A stretch of DNA of 64,000 nucleotides. Source: Prorocentrum cordatum. Its lineage: Eukaryota; Sar; Dinophyceae; Prorocentrales; Prorocentraceae. Shown here piece by piece: positions 21,466 to 32,997 of the stretch (its first letter is position 1; every line of letters starts with the position of its first letter). The translations under genes were made by a program, and so were the position numbers. The DNA lies in contig CAUYUJ010016283.1 in the NCBI GenBank assembly GCA_963575745.1, positions 489,234-553,233 on the forward strand, in the 5' to 3' direction. A model generated the notes under the pieces. It had not been told where the DNA came from and ran no database searches. It saw only the letters and a program-made list of their open reading frames with translations.

Positions 21466-21505
21466 ACGGTGCCCTTGGGCACGCAGTGGGCGTGCCCTCA
21501 GGTCC
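21466..21505 (-). repeat. Short dispersed motif, copy 4
   Basis: The minus strand reads GGACCTGAGGGCACGCCCAC, then TGCGTGCCCAAGGGCACC, GTGGCGGATT. It is about 205 nt upstream of the ATP-loop exon. A GTGCC/GGCAC hairpin is intact. Confidence 0.62.
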
Positions 21506-21639
21506 TTCGCCTAATCCCTAACGTCTCAGCCCGCAAGACTCAGCCCTCCCTCCTGAGTAGTCTCTTAGGGCCCAGACCCCAAATTCTCAAGTCCACCAGG
21601 GCTTATTGCGATTCCCCTGGGCTGCGGGGAGTCTTCCCG

Positions 21640-22265
21640 TATGACGTGTTCGGGTCCAAGAGGGCCTCAGGACGGGCCAAGACGAAAGATCGCTGCAAGA
21701 CGCCCAAGATGGCCTCAAGATCGCCCCAGAGGCCTCGAAGAAGCCTCCCAAGAGGGCTCCAGAAATCAACAATAAATGATTTCCCCAGATGTTTGAAGGA
21801 CTTGGGCGTTCTCCCCTTTTTCTGCTTCCCGACGCTCCAAGTTGGCCCAAGAGGGCCGAAACCACCCCAAGACGGCTCAAGAGACCTCTAACAGGGCCCC
21901 TGGACAGCCTAAGAGCGCGCCAAGACGGCCCAAGAGGCAACCAAAACAACCTAAGAGGCCCCAAGATGGCCCCAAAGGGGGCCCAGAGAGGGAACACGAA
22001 CCTGAAATCCCAGCCTTCCGCCCCAAGAGGCCTCCAGAAGGCCTCAAGAGGCCCCAAGAGGCGCCCAAGAGGCCCCAAGAAGCTCCCAAGAGGCCCTAAT
22101 AGCCCCCTAGAGGCCCAAAAGAGGCCCCAAGAGTCCTCAAAACGGTGCCGAAGAGGCTTCAAACTGCATCCGAGATGCCCCCGAGAGGCCTCCCACGAGA
22201 TCCCAACGAAAATCCAGTAGGCTTCATACCCACAACCCAGGCACGGTGGCGAAATGGGCCGAAAG
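21640..22265 (+). repeat. Longest CCAAGAGGCC array with terminal motif
   Basis: About 600 bp of 10-12-bp units ends in ACAACCCAGGCACGGTGGCG at 22231-22250, followed by AAATGGGCCGAA. This is the clearest example of the composite array plus terminator. Confidence 0.8.
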
Positions 22266-24602
22266 CCATTTGGTATCAATGTATGTCGCTATGCCCACGA
22301 TGACACAGTGCAACGGCAATTCGCCCCCTCGCGCAGCACTCGCACACGAGCGCTCTAGACTGCGTCAGCTCTACGCATCGCGTTGGATTTCTTCTCGGCC
22401 TGGGCCGAAAAGAGCAAAAGCTGTGTCGTCAGCACACAAACAAATATTTGCCAGTACCCGAACCCTCTAGCGGCGCCCTTCACAAAGTCGAAGCTGTGAG
22501 GATGGTGTCTTTGCGCGGCACACAACCCACACGATGGTCCTCGTTCCGCCCAAGAATATACTCTGGCGACCCGACGCGCGACACATCGTGATGTCAAATC
22601 TCGCCGAACGCGTTTCTCGGTCGGAGGCCGCTTGGATCCAAGCAGCGGTGCGGCAACGATGGGGCGGAACGAAGCAAAGTAAAGCACAAACAGAAGGGAA
22701 AACCAGAAGGAGGACAGGAGGACAAGGGGAGAAGCTGCCCGCGGCAGGGAGGCCCTCGGAGCGAGAAGTTATTCGGGGTGTGCTGAAGCAGACAGGTAGT
22801 ACAGGTAAGCAGGGGCGTGCGCAGCTCAGCAAAGGACAAATGGGCCAAAGCATGGGCCAGGGAAACAAGCAAGACTGACAATATGTCAGTCGAGGGTGGT
22901 CGTAGGGAGTGCACATGCGCCCAGGGAAACGACAAATCTGCCCCATGTGTCAAGTGCAGGCCACGGGGTGGCGGGGAGCAAAGCGCGGACCAGGGAGGAC
23001 GCCATAACACAAAACGAATGCAACAAGGCATGCCTCCGGGTCGCGAGTTGACCGTCACAGCGTCCCTCCGTCATGGTCCACGGGAGCACGGCGCCCCAGG
23101 CAGGGCCGCGCAGCGCGGGTGCAGAGCGGCAGCGGGGCCGCGGGCCGCCGGGGCGGCAGGAAGTCGACCTGATGCTGGGTCATGTAGACCGCGCAGCACA
23201 AGTCAGACAGCGGGGCCGCCACGGGGGCGGAGCCCAGCGCGGCGGCGCCGGGCACAATGTTGCGGCACACGAGGGGAAGGGGGGGGGGGCAGGAGGAGGA
23301 GGAGGGCCAGGGAGGGGCGACGGAGGAGGAGTTACCGATCGGGAGGCCCGCCGCTGGTTCGGTTCCACGGGAGTCTACGCGGCCTGGTCCGACGGCGGCG
23401 TATTCATCATGAGCATGCTAACGACACCACGGCGACAAAAAACCGAGCCTGACAAGGCAGAAAATCAGATCTGATGGCAGTCACGAGCATGATAGCAGCG
23501 CGGCAACAAGCCGAAACGGACTGCTGCGAGGGCATTGGCATTGCAACGCCAAGGCGACAAAAAACTGGATCAAACGATGGCGGACGCTGCAACACACAGG
23601 CGTCGGTCTCCAGCTCAAGCCGCTGCATAGAGCCGGGCGGACGCGGTGGCCACCCAAACGACGGCGGCAGCCGCCAGCCACAGTCCAGCAGCGGCAGCCG
23701 CCTCAGCCGGCCTCGGCGGCGGCCACAACACCCAAACGGACGAGCAGGGTAGGGAGAGGCCACAGACGCGACCCCTATATGCAAATCAAGCCGGGCGGCC
23801 GCCGGTGACACCGAGCGCGCTCTCTGCACTGTCGCCCCCCTGCTCGTCCGGCTCCAGGTTGACCAGAGCCCTCACGCGCACGCGGGCGGAGCGCCTCGCC
23901 CGAACTCCAGTCTGCCGCCGGCGCGCCGCGAGCGCGGGGGCGTCCCGCGGCCCGCTCCGAAAAGGCCCCACCAGAACCCTCCATGCGCCCGTCCGCGCGA
24001 GGCTCGGGGAACGGCGGGAACGGGGCTGAGGGAGGGGCCGCCGGGAGCCTACTCGAGCAGAGCACCGGGGCGGGTGGCGGAGGGGGCGGCGCGGGCGGGG
24101 CCGAGGCCAAGAGACCGAGCGAGCTGTCTTCCATCTCCTCTGCAAGGGCCTTCTCCGCTGGGGCACTGCTGTCGCTCCGCAGGGGCGCGTGGCCTACTTC
24201 GGCCACCGCCGTGCGCCTCCTCGGAAGCGATTGCGGCCGCCGTGCCTTCACGCGCACCATCGTCGCCGCCGGCCCTTCCGTCGCGGGGGCGCCGCGGCTG
24301 CTGAGCGGCCACCGCGCGAGCGCCGCTTCTGCGACCGCAGCTGCGGCTGCTGCTGCGGTTGTTGCGAGGAGGGCTGGGGTGTTCATGGCAGGGCTGATGC
24401 TGATGGTGTCGTCGTTCTGCGGTGCGGTCTGCAGGAAGCACCTATGGCGCACGTGTTCACGGGGCTCACAGAGCTCCCCGCAAGTCTCCTCCCTAATGGG
24501 CTCGAGGCAAGCAATGCATTGAGAGTTGCCGTGGAGGTTGGCAGGGTCAGGGCCAGGGGTAGGAGTCTCGAGGCGGCCGCCAGCGGGCTCCCGCGTTGTC
24601 GC
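22266..24602. other. No gene recognised; GC-rich sequence
   Basis: Open frames on both strands at 22467-22946, 23055-23470 and 23775-24452 are Pro-, Ala- or Arg-rich and match no family I know. The minus-strand frame at 23775-24452 has a Pro-rich run followed by acidic and Ala stretches and could be a disordered part of a gene upstream of the kinase, but this is not supported. Confidence 0.3.
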
Positions 24603-25166
24603 TCAATCGCTCTCGCCAGCAGACGACGGCCAGGGGCGATCATTGTACCCGAAGATGGCCACCTCGTGTAGCGCCCAGCATGTCCAGTCTGCGTACTCGT
24701 CAAAGTTACACTCAGGCGGCTGCACATCAGGCCCTAAACCAGGGACATGGAAAACGGCGTGGGTCTGTGCACGTTCGTCGGTCTCGAGGGGGCTCGAACC
24801 AAGGCGGCCAAGCGAGGCGGCGAGGCTGGCCGAAGAGGCACCCTCCGCGGCCCAGGTGCTGCCAGCGCCCTCCTCGGGAGTCCTTTCCTGCTGCGCCTGC
24901 CCATGCCCCTCCGGGCGGGTGCCGGGTAGCACTTGCTGTGCCGAGCTGTCGCCCCCTGGCTCGGCGGCGCCAGGATCGACGCGGTCGCCCCCTGAAACCC
25001 GGCCATTGCTGGTGACGTCCTCACGTCGGCAAAATGCCGGAACCGACGGGCGAGTAGCCGAGTCGAGGTGCTCGCGTGCACGGGCATGTGGCCTCTTCAG
25101 CAGGGCGGGAAAATGAAACGAATCTGAAGGGTGCGTAAAACAAAACATGCCAACAACATCAGTCAC
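24603..25166 (-). CDS. Unassigned possible exon, acidic C-terminal part
   Basis: An open minus-strand stretch. Its last third has a natural-looking composition (HAVFHVPGLGPDVQPPECNF, then DEYADWTCWALHEVAIFGYN), with aromatic and acidic residues unlike the shadow frames. The upstream part is Ala/Glu/Gly-rich. No domain is recognised. It lies upstream of the kinase on the same strand, so it could be an N-terminal exon of that gene or a separate gene next to the antenna remnant at 25.5 kb. Start and splice sites are not resolved. GC content here makes chance openness possible. Confidence 0.28.
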   Translation of the reverse strand: MTDVVGMFCFTHPSDSFHFPALLKRPHARAREHLDSATRPSVPAFCRREDVTSNGRVSGGDRVDPGAAEPGGDSSAQQVLPGTRPEGHGQAQQERTPEEGAGSTWAAEGASSASLAASLGRLGSSPLETDERAQTHAVFHVPGLGPDVQPPECNFDEYADWTCWALHEVAIFGYNDRPWPSSAGESD

Positions 25167-25467
25167 CTGCCACCAAGCAGTGTTCAGAGCGTGGGGAGCG
25201 ATAGACCTGGGGGGAGCACCAGGCGAAGGAGGAAAAGAGTTCCAGCGCCTTCCAGGGGAGGAGACGAGCTGTCACAGATCACGGCTGGATTCCCAGGGGC
25301 GTCACGGCATAGACCACGGCTGCATCCCTAGGGACGTCACCAGGGCTGCTAATTAGCCTCGGCGCGAGCGGTGCTGCACAAAGTCGCAGCGAAATTGTTT
25401 CGGTCCCTTCCGAGAACATACAGACCAGGTTTTCGAGGCGAGACCAATCGTGGCGGCGACGCCTCAT

Positions 25468-25745
25468 ATCGAAATAGTTCGTTCTCGAATTCGCAAAGGT
25501 ATCATCGACACTTCTCTCCTGGAAAAACATACCGGTGAACACCAACATGCTAAGGCGGGCGTCCGCCGTCACTGCCGCCAAGTCGCACCGATTTCCCGAG
25601 ATGAAGCCAGCCCATAGTAGCCAGCATGGTCACGCGGCCGTGCTCGAGCTCTACCTGCCGCCTCCTGGCGAAGCTGTCCGCGCGGTCGTCCGCTGTCCAC
25701 CCGGCGAGGTGCCACGGGGTCCTGAGCACCGAGGTCGCTGTGGGA
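25468..25745 (-). pseudogene. Light-harvesting chlorophyll a/c-type antenna protein remnant
   Basis: Two LHC signatures lie side by side on the minus strand. First, SDLGAQDP then, after a frame change, FARRRQVELEHGRVTMLATM (25.62-25.74 kb). This is helix 1 of chlorophyll-binding antenna proteins (compare ELKHGRVAMLA), whose Glu ligates chlorophyll. Second, TADARLSMLVFTGMFFQE (25.52-25.57 kb), the helix 3 signature (compare ANGRLAMMAIIGMFFQ). Only about 35 nt separates them, so the stromal loops and helix 2 (normally about 90-110 residues) are missing. The join also changes frame. Intact relatives act in thylakoid membranes. A deleted pseudogene or retroposed fragment is most likely. An assembly error is the main alternative. 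Confidence 0.72.
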
Positions 25746-25799
25746 CGTGCGCGGTGGGGAGCCCGAGTGGAGCATCCCGTCGTCCGAGATAGATCCCAT

Positions 25800-26390
25800 C
25801 CCACCTGCTGGCGCGCCGCTCCGGCCGCCAGGGAGGCGGCAGGCGCAGAGAGGAGCGCCGACTCGGCGCCGGCGCCGGCCGCCTCTGCCACCGCAACGGT
25901 GGCCGCGCCTGCAGCCGCAGCGGCGGCGACCCGAGCGACAGCAAGCGCACCCGCCCCCACAGAGAGGGCGGCAGCGGCGGCAACAGCGGCAGCAGCGCCG
26001 GCGGCCAAGCCAACGGCGCCCGCGGCGGCCGCGGCGGCAGCCGCGCGGACGGCGGCCGCGGCGGCCGGCCAGGGCGCCCCGCGGGAGGCGGCAGTCAGTC
26101 CCGGCGCACCGGCAGCGCCCACAGCGCCGAGGATGCAGGCACGCGTGGCGGTGTCGGCAGCACCTCAGAGGCGTCGGCGGAGCCAGCCGCGCCGGCGGAG
26201 CTGATCGCACAGGCGGCGCCCACTGCCCGAAGGGCGTCGGCCGCGGCAGCGGCGCCAGCGGCGCCAGCGTTGCCACCAGTGCCGGTCGTGTCGGCGGCGC
26301 TGGGAGCCAGTGCCAGCGGGCTGGCGGGCGCGCCCGCAGCAGCGGCCGCCAGCCAGCGGGCCATCGCGGCACGAGCCTGCCAGCGGTTCA
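25800..26390 (-). repeat. Alanine-codon-rich low-complexity block
   Basis: GCG/GCC-rich sequence reading as long Ala runs on both strands, directly upstream (minus sense) of the antenna remnant. A similar block lies upstream of the PPR remnant at 33.72-34.1 kb. No domain is recognised. Confidence 0.55.
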
Positions 26391-26399
26391 ATAGGGATA

Positions 26400-28620
26400 A
26401 ATCTGTGTATACGCATCCCTGGCGAAGCGAGGAGGGCGTGCACACCGATCCCGAGCCCAGGGTGGGTTTTGCCAGGATCGGCGAGGTGGTCAGCTTACAA
26501 GACGAAGCTTCATACACGGCAGCTGACGTTCCCGAAAAATCCGAGCACGCTCCTGCAGGTCTCGAGCAAACACTGCACCGCGCACAGCCCAACTAGGCAT
26601 GGCGGCGCGCAAAACCCGCGCCGCGGGCCGCACCGACCGCTGGCGGCCAACGCAGCGGAACAGGACCAAAGCACACGCATGCGCGGCTCTGCCCAGAATC
26701 GGGGCCCAGGGTGGGAAGAAAGTCAGCACTTCAAAGATGGGGACATGATAAAATGGCCCTACGGCGAGGAGGCATTGAACAATGCAAGCTCAACCTGGAA
26801 GCCCTCTCCATATCATTAACTTGGGCCCCATCCCTGAGGGCCCCAGAGCCACTGGGAAAGGAGGGTATGTACGGGGGGAGGTGCGAAGCAGCAGACGCAG
26901 CTGGTTCTCCCAGAGCCTCCAGGTTCCAGAGGGGCCCACGATGCCGAGGAGTTGGCCCCGCGGAGGGGGCTAAGTCAGCTGCGTGCGGCAAATGTTTGAC
27001 ACCCCCACGTCGGCTCCTAGGGAGCTCGACCCCTTTCCAGGGACCGGCTTTCCATCCCGAGTCGTTTTCTGGCGGCCCAGGGACCAGAGAGACGGCCTTC
27101 AGAGGCCGAAAACTGAGAATTTGCGTCACCCAGATCTGTTCCGAGGGGGAGAAGACTGCACCGTCTCCTTCTGCGGCCGCCGCCACCGCGGCCACAGCGG
27201 CCATGGGCAGGCCTCGGGAGAGGAGCGTCGGCGGCTTGAGGGGTGGGCGAAGGTAGACCGGGCCCACAGCCGCCCAGGGCTCTGGCCGCCCAGTGGGAGC
27301 GCCCTGACGAGGAGCCAACGTGGTTGGGAGAGGCGAAGCCCAGTTGGAGCCTCACAAGATGGAGCCCCTTGACTTCAACTGGACTGGCTCCAAATGGACT
27401 TGGCGTCGCCCGACGTGGGAGGGGCGCTGCCAGCTGCAACCGCGGGGAAGCCCGGCGCCTTCGACTGCGAGGTCCAGCCGCGATGCTCGCCTGCGGCAGG
27501 CCACCTGGACGACCAGCGCGCGCGGGGGCGCCAAAAAATACCCCAGACCTCTCCCCGGAGAATATTCTGACCAGACTTTCGACGACGATGCAGCCGTGAC
27601 GACGAGTGCTCTCCAGCACGAGCGGGGGTATGGGTAGCTTTTGCTCCTCTCAGCGCCCTGGTCTACAAGCAGTCAGGCTTCACATGCCTGACATGGCCAG
27701 CGCCGTCGGACGACGCGGGCGATGGATGCCCGAATCGGAGAGAAAGCCTGGGAGATCGCAATCCCTGCCAGGCGCTGGCGCCCCGGGGCACGCCTCGTCG
27801 GATGCTCTGGGCGACGATACGCCCCTCACCGATGGCGGCAACAACCTTCACGTCGCCGCAGGACATGCGCATGCCGAGACCGATGCGGCAGCAATGTGTA
27901 CTTTGCTGCGCAGTGGCCCAGTGGACATCGTGCCTGCCTTCGGTGCTTCGCGTGGGCCTTGGGTGGACACAAAGCAGCGGTCTGACTGCAGCGAAGCGGG
28001 AGAGAGGGAGGTGAAAAACGAGAAGGATGAAGAAGTCGGAGAAGCAAAGGAGGAGGGCGGGGCAGACGAAGAGGAAGAGGATCTGGAAGAGGTTGGCGGG
28101 AGACAGAGACAAATGCAAGAGAAAGATACGCAAGGAAACAAGAAGAGAGTGGGAGAGCTGCTGGAAGGAAGAGGAAGACCCAACTGTCGCACTAACAAGT
28201 ACTCCGCCCTGAACTGATGCTGTAGTGACCCGCGCACCATTTCCTGCGGCATGATGGCGTGGAGACCAAAGCAAAAGGCAGGCACCCTCCCATGACACAC
28301 GTTGATACCATTTAACTCTCGTGCAATAGTGCGGACGGTGGGCCCTCACATGACATACACTACGCGCATGGTGCCAGACCAGATAACACCGCAACAAATC
28401 ACATCAAACCACATCACAATACACAGAGCGTGACGCGGCACGGCACGACATGACTCGACACATGCACATAACTCAGAACGAGCGTCATTGGCGTTACACT
28501 CACGACAAACATTGCGCACATTGCGCCCATGACACAATCACACACAAGCGTGACGCCGCAGTCACGTGCGCAACAACGCGGCAGAATCAGGCGGGCGGTC
28601 GAAGGTGGAAAGCGCGCGCG
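26400..28620. other. No gene recognised
   Basis: Moderately GC-rich sequence. Plus-strand 27606-28217 has an acidic, Glu/Lys-rich C-terminal part (AGA/GAA-rich DNA) and could be low complexity. The minus-strand frame around 27017-27619 is Arg/Pro-rich. Neither matches a family I recognise. Confidence 0.35.
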
Positions 28621-28638
28621 GGTGGCCCCAGCTCGCAA

Positions 28639-28735
28639 CACGCACGCACACTCGCACGCACGCACACACACACACATGTTAAAGTCGGCGGCGCAGAGGA
28701 TCCTCAGGCGCGGTCAACGCACGCACGCGCGCACG

Positions 28736-28815
<80 letters not shown>

Positions 28816-28823
28816 CACACACT
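28639..28823. repeat. (CA)n and (CGCA)n microsatellites
   Basis: Two tracts separated by about 50 bp. The second is (CA)n flanked on both sides by CGCA tetranucleotides. Confidence 0.95.
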
Positions 28824-29914
28824 TCTTAATCCCGCGAGCCGATCGACGGGTTGCAATCAACTACTCAAGCAAGACAAAACAGGCGAATTACGCTCAGACG
28901 ACATTCGCCACTTTGTGTGGGACCGAGGCCAGAGTCCGTTGGCTATTGGCCCTTGGTCGAGCGCGTGCACATCACGCGCCTGTTTGTCGCACCGCTGGCG
29001 GACTCTGAGCGCGGCCAAAACGGCAGACCGGGGCGCGAAAACGCAGATGAAGCATGGAGGGCGCGGGGGGGCGGCGCAGGGAACTTGGCGGGCACAGGTG
29101 GCGGCGGCAGGCTCCCTGATAAGTCATGCGAGGGGTGGACCGTCACCCTGGACGGACCAGCACATCGCATATCACATACACGCTGTGTTTCGCGGCCGTC
29201 TGGTCCAACAGCGGGAGCATCAGCGGGATGCGCTACGCAGATTACTACCGAGCGCAAACGGGGAGCAACCAACAGGAGTTGACGGATGCAGAACAAAGGC
29301 AGGCGCGCACAGCATCAGACAGGCACGTGCACAAGCCGCAGGCGGCCCGCTTCGGGGTGGCACGATGCGGCGAAGGATACAGGCGATGAAGGTGACGGCT
29401 GGCAAGGGCAGGCCAAGAAATGCCCCCCCCAGAGAGGAGCGCCAGCACCCTCGTGGAGGGCCCGGAAGAGCGCAGCAGCGGGAGCAGAGGAGGGGACGAC
29501 GCCCGAGAACCAGGGCGAACCCGAGGCCGCCAAAGGGAGGAAGGGGGGCGACAGCAACGGCCCGACGACAGAGGGAGGAGGACGACCACACGGGCGACAG
29601 CCCGGGGGACGAGCCGAGGAAAAGCAGAGGAGCGACGCAAGACGGCAGGACGGAGAAGGGAAGGACGACCCGCCAGGCGGCGCGCCGAGCAAATGAAGCT
29701 GGGAGGCCGCCCAGGCCAAGACCGATGAGGCAGCTCCAGGGGCTGCCGCAGGAGGCTGACCGAGCACACACATGCACACACGCTCAGACGTGATGAACTG
29801 CGCATAGCGTTGTTGTAGACCGACGGCAAACGGGAGACCGCAAGCTGGCGTGCAGAAGGGCTACGTTGAGCACAGCGTGGAAGAGGCGCATTCACTGTAG
29901 GAGGCGCGCCTGCA

Positions 29915-29918
<4 letters not shown>

Positions 29919-29952
<34 letters not shown>
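29919..29952. repeat. (CA)n microsatellite
   Basis: A pure CA run of about 34 bp. Confidence 0.95.
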
Positions 29953-29955
<3 letters not shown>

Positions 29956-30160
29956 TGTTCCTCCGAGGCGCTACTGGGTCCAACCAGCGGAAGCACGACG
30001 GAGGGTCACGCTCACGGCGAATTGATTTCCTTGTCAAGCGGCGCAGCTGTTGTAGCGCGCCTGAGGACAACACACGTAGGCGGCTCTCTAGGGCAGAAAA
30101 GTCAAGCGGCGCGAGTAACTGTATGTGCACAGAGGCGAGCGCCCTCAGCCGGCGCGACAG

Positions 30161-30367
30161 AGGAGGGCGGAGGAGGAGGAGGAGGAGGAGGAGGAGCAGG
30201 GAGAAGGAGAGGAGGAGGAGAAGGAGGAGGAGGAGGAGGAGGAGGAGGAGGAGGAGGAGGAGGGAGGAGGAGGAAAAGGAGAAGGAGGAGGAGGAGGAGG
30301 AGGAGGAGGAGGAGGAGGAGGAGGAGGGAGGAGGAGGAGGGAGGAAGAGGAGGAGGAGGAGGAGGGG
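30161..30367 (+). repeat. (GAG)n trinucleotide block
   Basis: Nearly pure AGG/GAG repeats with a few AAG interruptions. It produces poly-Glu, poly-Gly or poly-Arg frames on the plus strand and poly-Leu, Ser or Pro on the minus strand. Confidence 0.95.
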
Positions 30368-32280
30368 TAGGCACCGCTGAGCGGCGCCAGGCGGTCGCCC
30401 AGCCGTGGCGCATGCCGAAGCGAGCAGCGGCAAAGAAAGAGCCACTGGCAGGCCCAGCCAATGGCGAAAAAAAACGGCCGAAGCCGACCAGGGGGTGGGG
30501 GCGGCAGAGAAAGCCAAAAGGCAAGCGAAGAGGACACGCACCCTTTTCGGGCGTCAGCGGACAGGCGACTCGCCATGCCGTCAACCTAAGAAACTCGCGC
30601 GACCGAAGTGGCAAAGTGCCACCAGAATTCGGCGGGCGAATAACATCCAAGGCGAAAGGCAAGGCAAAGCGGGGAGACGGAGCAAGGAAGAGAGAGGGCG
30701 CCTCAGGGGGCCCAAAACGGGTTCGCCTCCCGCGTGCTCCGCCCGCCAGTGTTTCAAGGTTCTTGACGCTTGAGAGGCTGCGACCCGCGGCCCTGCCAGC
30801 AGCGCCCGTCGCAGCGCCCGCACGCTCAGGGGTGGCCCCTGTGGGCTCGGGTCGGGACCTCCATAGCGCCCACGGGTCGCGCGGCCCCTCCTGAACTGCA
30901 GCTGACGGCGCAGCGACCCAGGGCCGCCCAGGCCTCAGGCGTCTGTGGGCGTCGGGGAACGGAGTCGTGGAGCCGAGCGGAATCGGGGTAGATGTCGAGA
31001 CCCTCGTCGCGCCAGGGTGGGCGTGGGGAGTGTTGTTGGGGGATGGGCCCGATGCGGCGTCGTCGTGGGGGGCGCCGGCACAAACAGTTTTTCCAATCAG
31101 GATGTGCCTCGCGATCGGCGCGCGGGGAAAGCGCTGCTGGGGCGCCATTCTGACGAGCAGGTGAATTATCAACCGCGCGGAGGGCGCGATGGCTCGATGG
31201 GGGGGGGGCTGGCCAGAGGGACGGACAAGAGATCTCGACCCGCGGGCCCGCGCGGGCGGGCCAGAGAGCAGCGAAGGGACTCCCGGCACTCCAGTCGTCG
31301 TACGGTCCGACGTCACTGGGGTCGTCAGGAACAGAGCGAGCGTCGGGGTCGGCTTCAGAGGGAGGGGTGGGCAGGGTGAACTCGGGGACGGGGCCTCGGA
31401 CGTGGCGCGCCGGCTCAGGGTGGCGCCCGCGGCGAAAGCGTCGTCGGCGGCGGCGTCGGGGGCGGCGGAACGGGCATCGCCGGGGTGAGGGCGCCGACCC
31501 AGGGAGGGAGCGGTGTCGGGGCGGTCGTCGGGGGCGGCGCCGGGGTCAGCGACGCGGCAGGGGCGTTGGCCCAGGGAAGGAACGGCGCGAGGAGCGAGCG
31601 GCGATGGTGCCGAGGCGCAGGACGCAAAGAAAGCCTTTGGACAGGCGCCACTGTCCGGAGGGCACGCGGGGACGCGGGCGCCGGCCCAGGGGGGCCATGA
31701 CGTCGGGAAAGCAATCGGGAAGAGAGCGTCGGCCCGGGGAGGGAACGGCGTCGGTGGCTCGGCGGCGTCGTCGAGGGCGGCGGCGGGAGCCTGCGGGATG
31801 GGAGGCTGCGGGGTGAGCGGGGCCCCGCCTGACGGCTCCTGCGCAGGGGTGCGGCCGAGAGCGGGTGCCCCGCCTGACGGCTCCTGCACAGGGGCGCGGC
31901 CGTCAGCGGGGGGCCTGTGGCAAGAAAAGCAAGGGGGGCAACCGGAAGGGGTGTCCGCACGCTGGAGGACAGCTCCTGAAAGGCGGGCGGCTTCCGATAG
32001 GAGAAACAGTTTCAGGAACACGCGCGCCCCGAGAGGCGCCAGCAGAGGAAGGAGCCGACAGCCAGCGCCGAACCAGGCGACGGGGGCCCGGGGGCCAGGA
32101 AGGGGCGGACCCGAGGGGGCCCGAGGGGGAGTCCACAGAAGCGCCGTCCCTGGGCCCCGTGGCGGGCAGGCCCGCCGCGGCACTGAAAGGGGCCTGAAAA
32201 AAAAGCCTGCCGGAGGGGGAGACCGCGCCCTGCCAAATGAAGAGCAAGGGCTAGCGGTTTCCCAGCCACCTTTCTCCACT
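30368..32280 (-). other. Very long but doubtful open frame in GC-rich DNA
   Basis: The minus strand stays open for about 725 codons across 30102-32279, including the GAG block. Composition is Pro/Ala/Arg-rich with short internal repeats, for example two copies of a segment containing QEPSGGAP (about 31805-31900). No domain, signal or transmembrane pattern is recognised. The opposite strand is also open over part of it. This could be a disordered protein, but GC above 70 percent explains the lack of stops equally well. Confidence 0.25.
31805..31905. repeat. Tandem duplication of about 45 bp
   Basis: CCCCGCCTGACGGCTCCTGC, then RCAGGGGYGCGGCCG, occurs twice in a row. Confidence 0.75.
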
Positions 32281-32997
32281 ATCCACGCCAGCCATTCGGC
32301 AGGTGCGGAAGTTTGTAGTTTTGCTATCTTCGCAACGATATGTCTTAGAGTATATTGTTTGTAAATGTCTAGGCGTTACTTGAGTTACTTGCGTTTACCA
32401 TCAGAACAGATGAATGAAGTATGAGCTGCATAGTTGCTTCTTCCGCGGCGAGGAAGGGAGGCAGAAGGAGAGGAGGAAACAGTGCCTCCTTGGCGCCAGC
32501 AGCTACGGCTGCGAGGCTAGCAAGCCAGGCGTACTGGTACCTGGGAAGCACGCAACCCTTGATCACGGGGCCAATATCTGCAGTGCTGTTTTATGCAATG
32601 CCATGAACTGCAAAGCAATGCGAAGCAATGCGCAGCAACGCAAAGCAACACAAAGCTATGAATAAGAGCCCCCCACGGGCATTGCGGGCACCCGTGGGCA
32701 CCCCTCGCGGTTGCTGCCTACGATCAGAACCATGGCTTCGGGCGCGAGCCACGAGCACGCAGAGCCATCGTGCCGCATTGGCAACCACAAGCGCGACTCG
32801 ACTCACGGCCCATCCTTCTCTGAGAGGACGGGCCACCCCGTACCGCCAGAACCTCGGTCGAAGTTCGGGCGGCGGCAGCTGCGCCGCTCGGGGGCACCAG
32901 GCGGGCACTGCCGATGGCGGCAGCGTCACAAGGGGCGGGCGGTCGCGATTGCGACCTTCGGGGTCGCGGCTCTACATCCGCACTCGCGGGTCCCTGC

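Noticed and set aside
22229-22265. A complete tRNA-Leu gene at the tRNA-like terminal motif
   Set aside because: Only the 5' portion resembles tRNA. No anticodon arm, B box or acceptor pairing follows.
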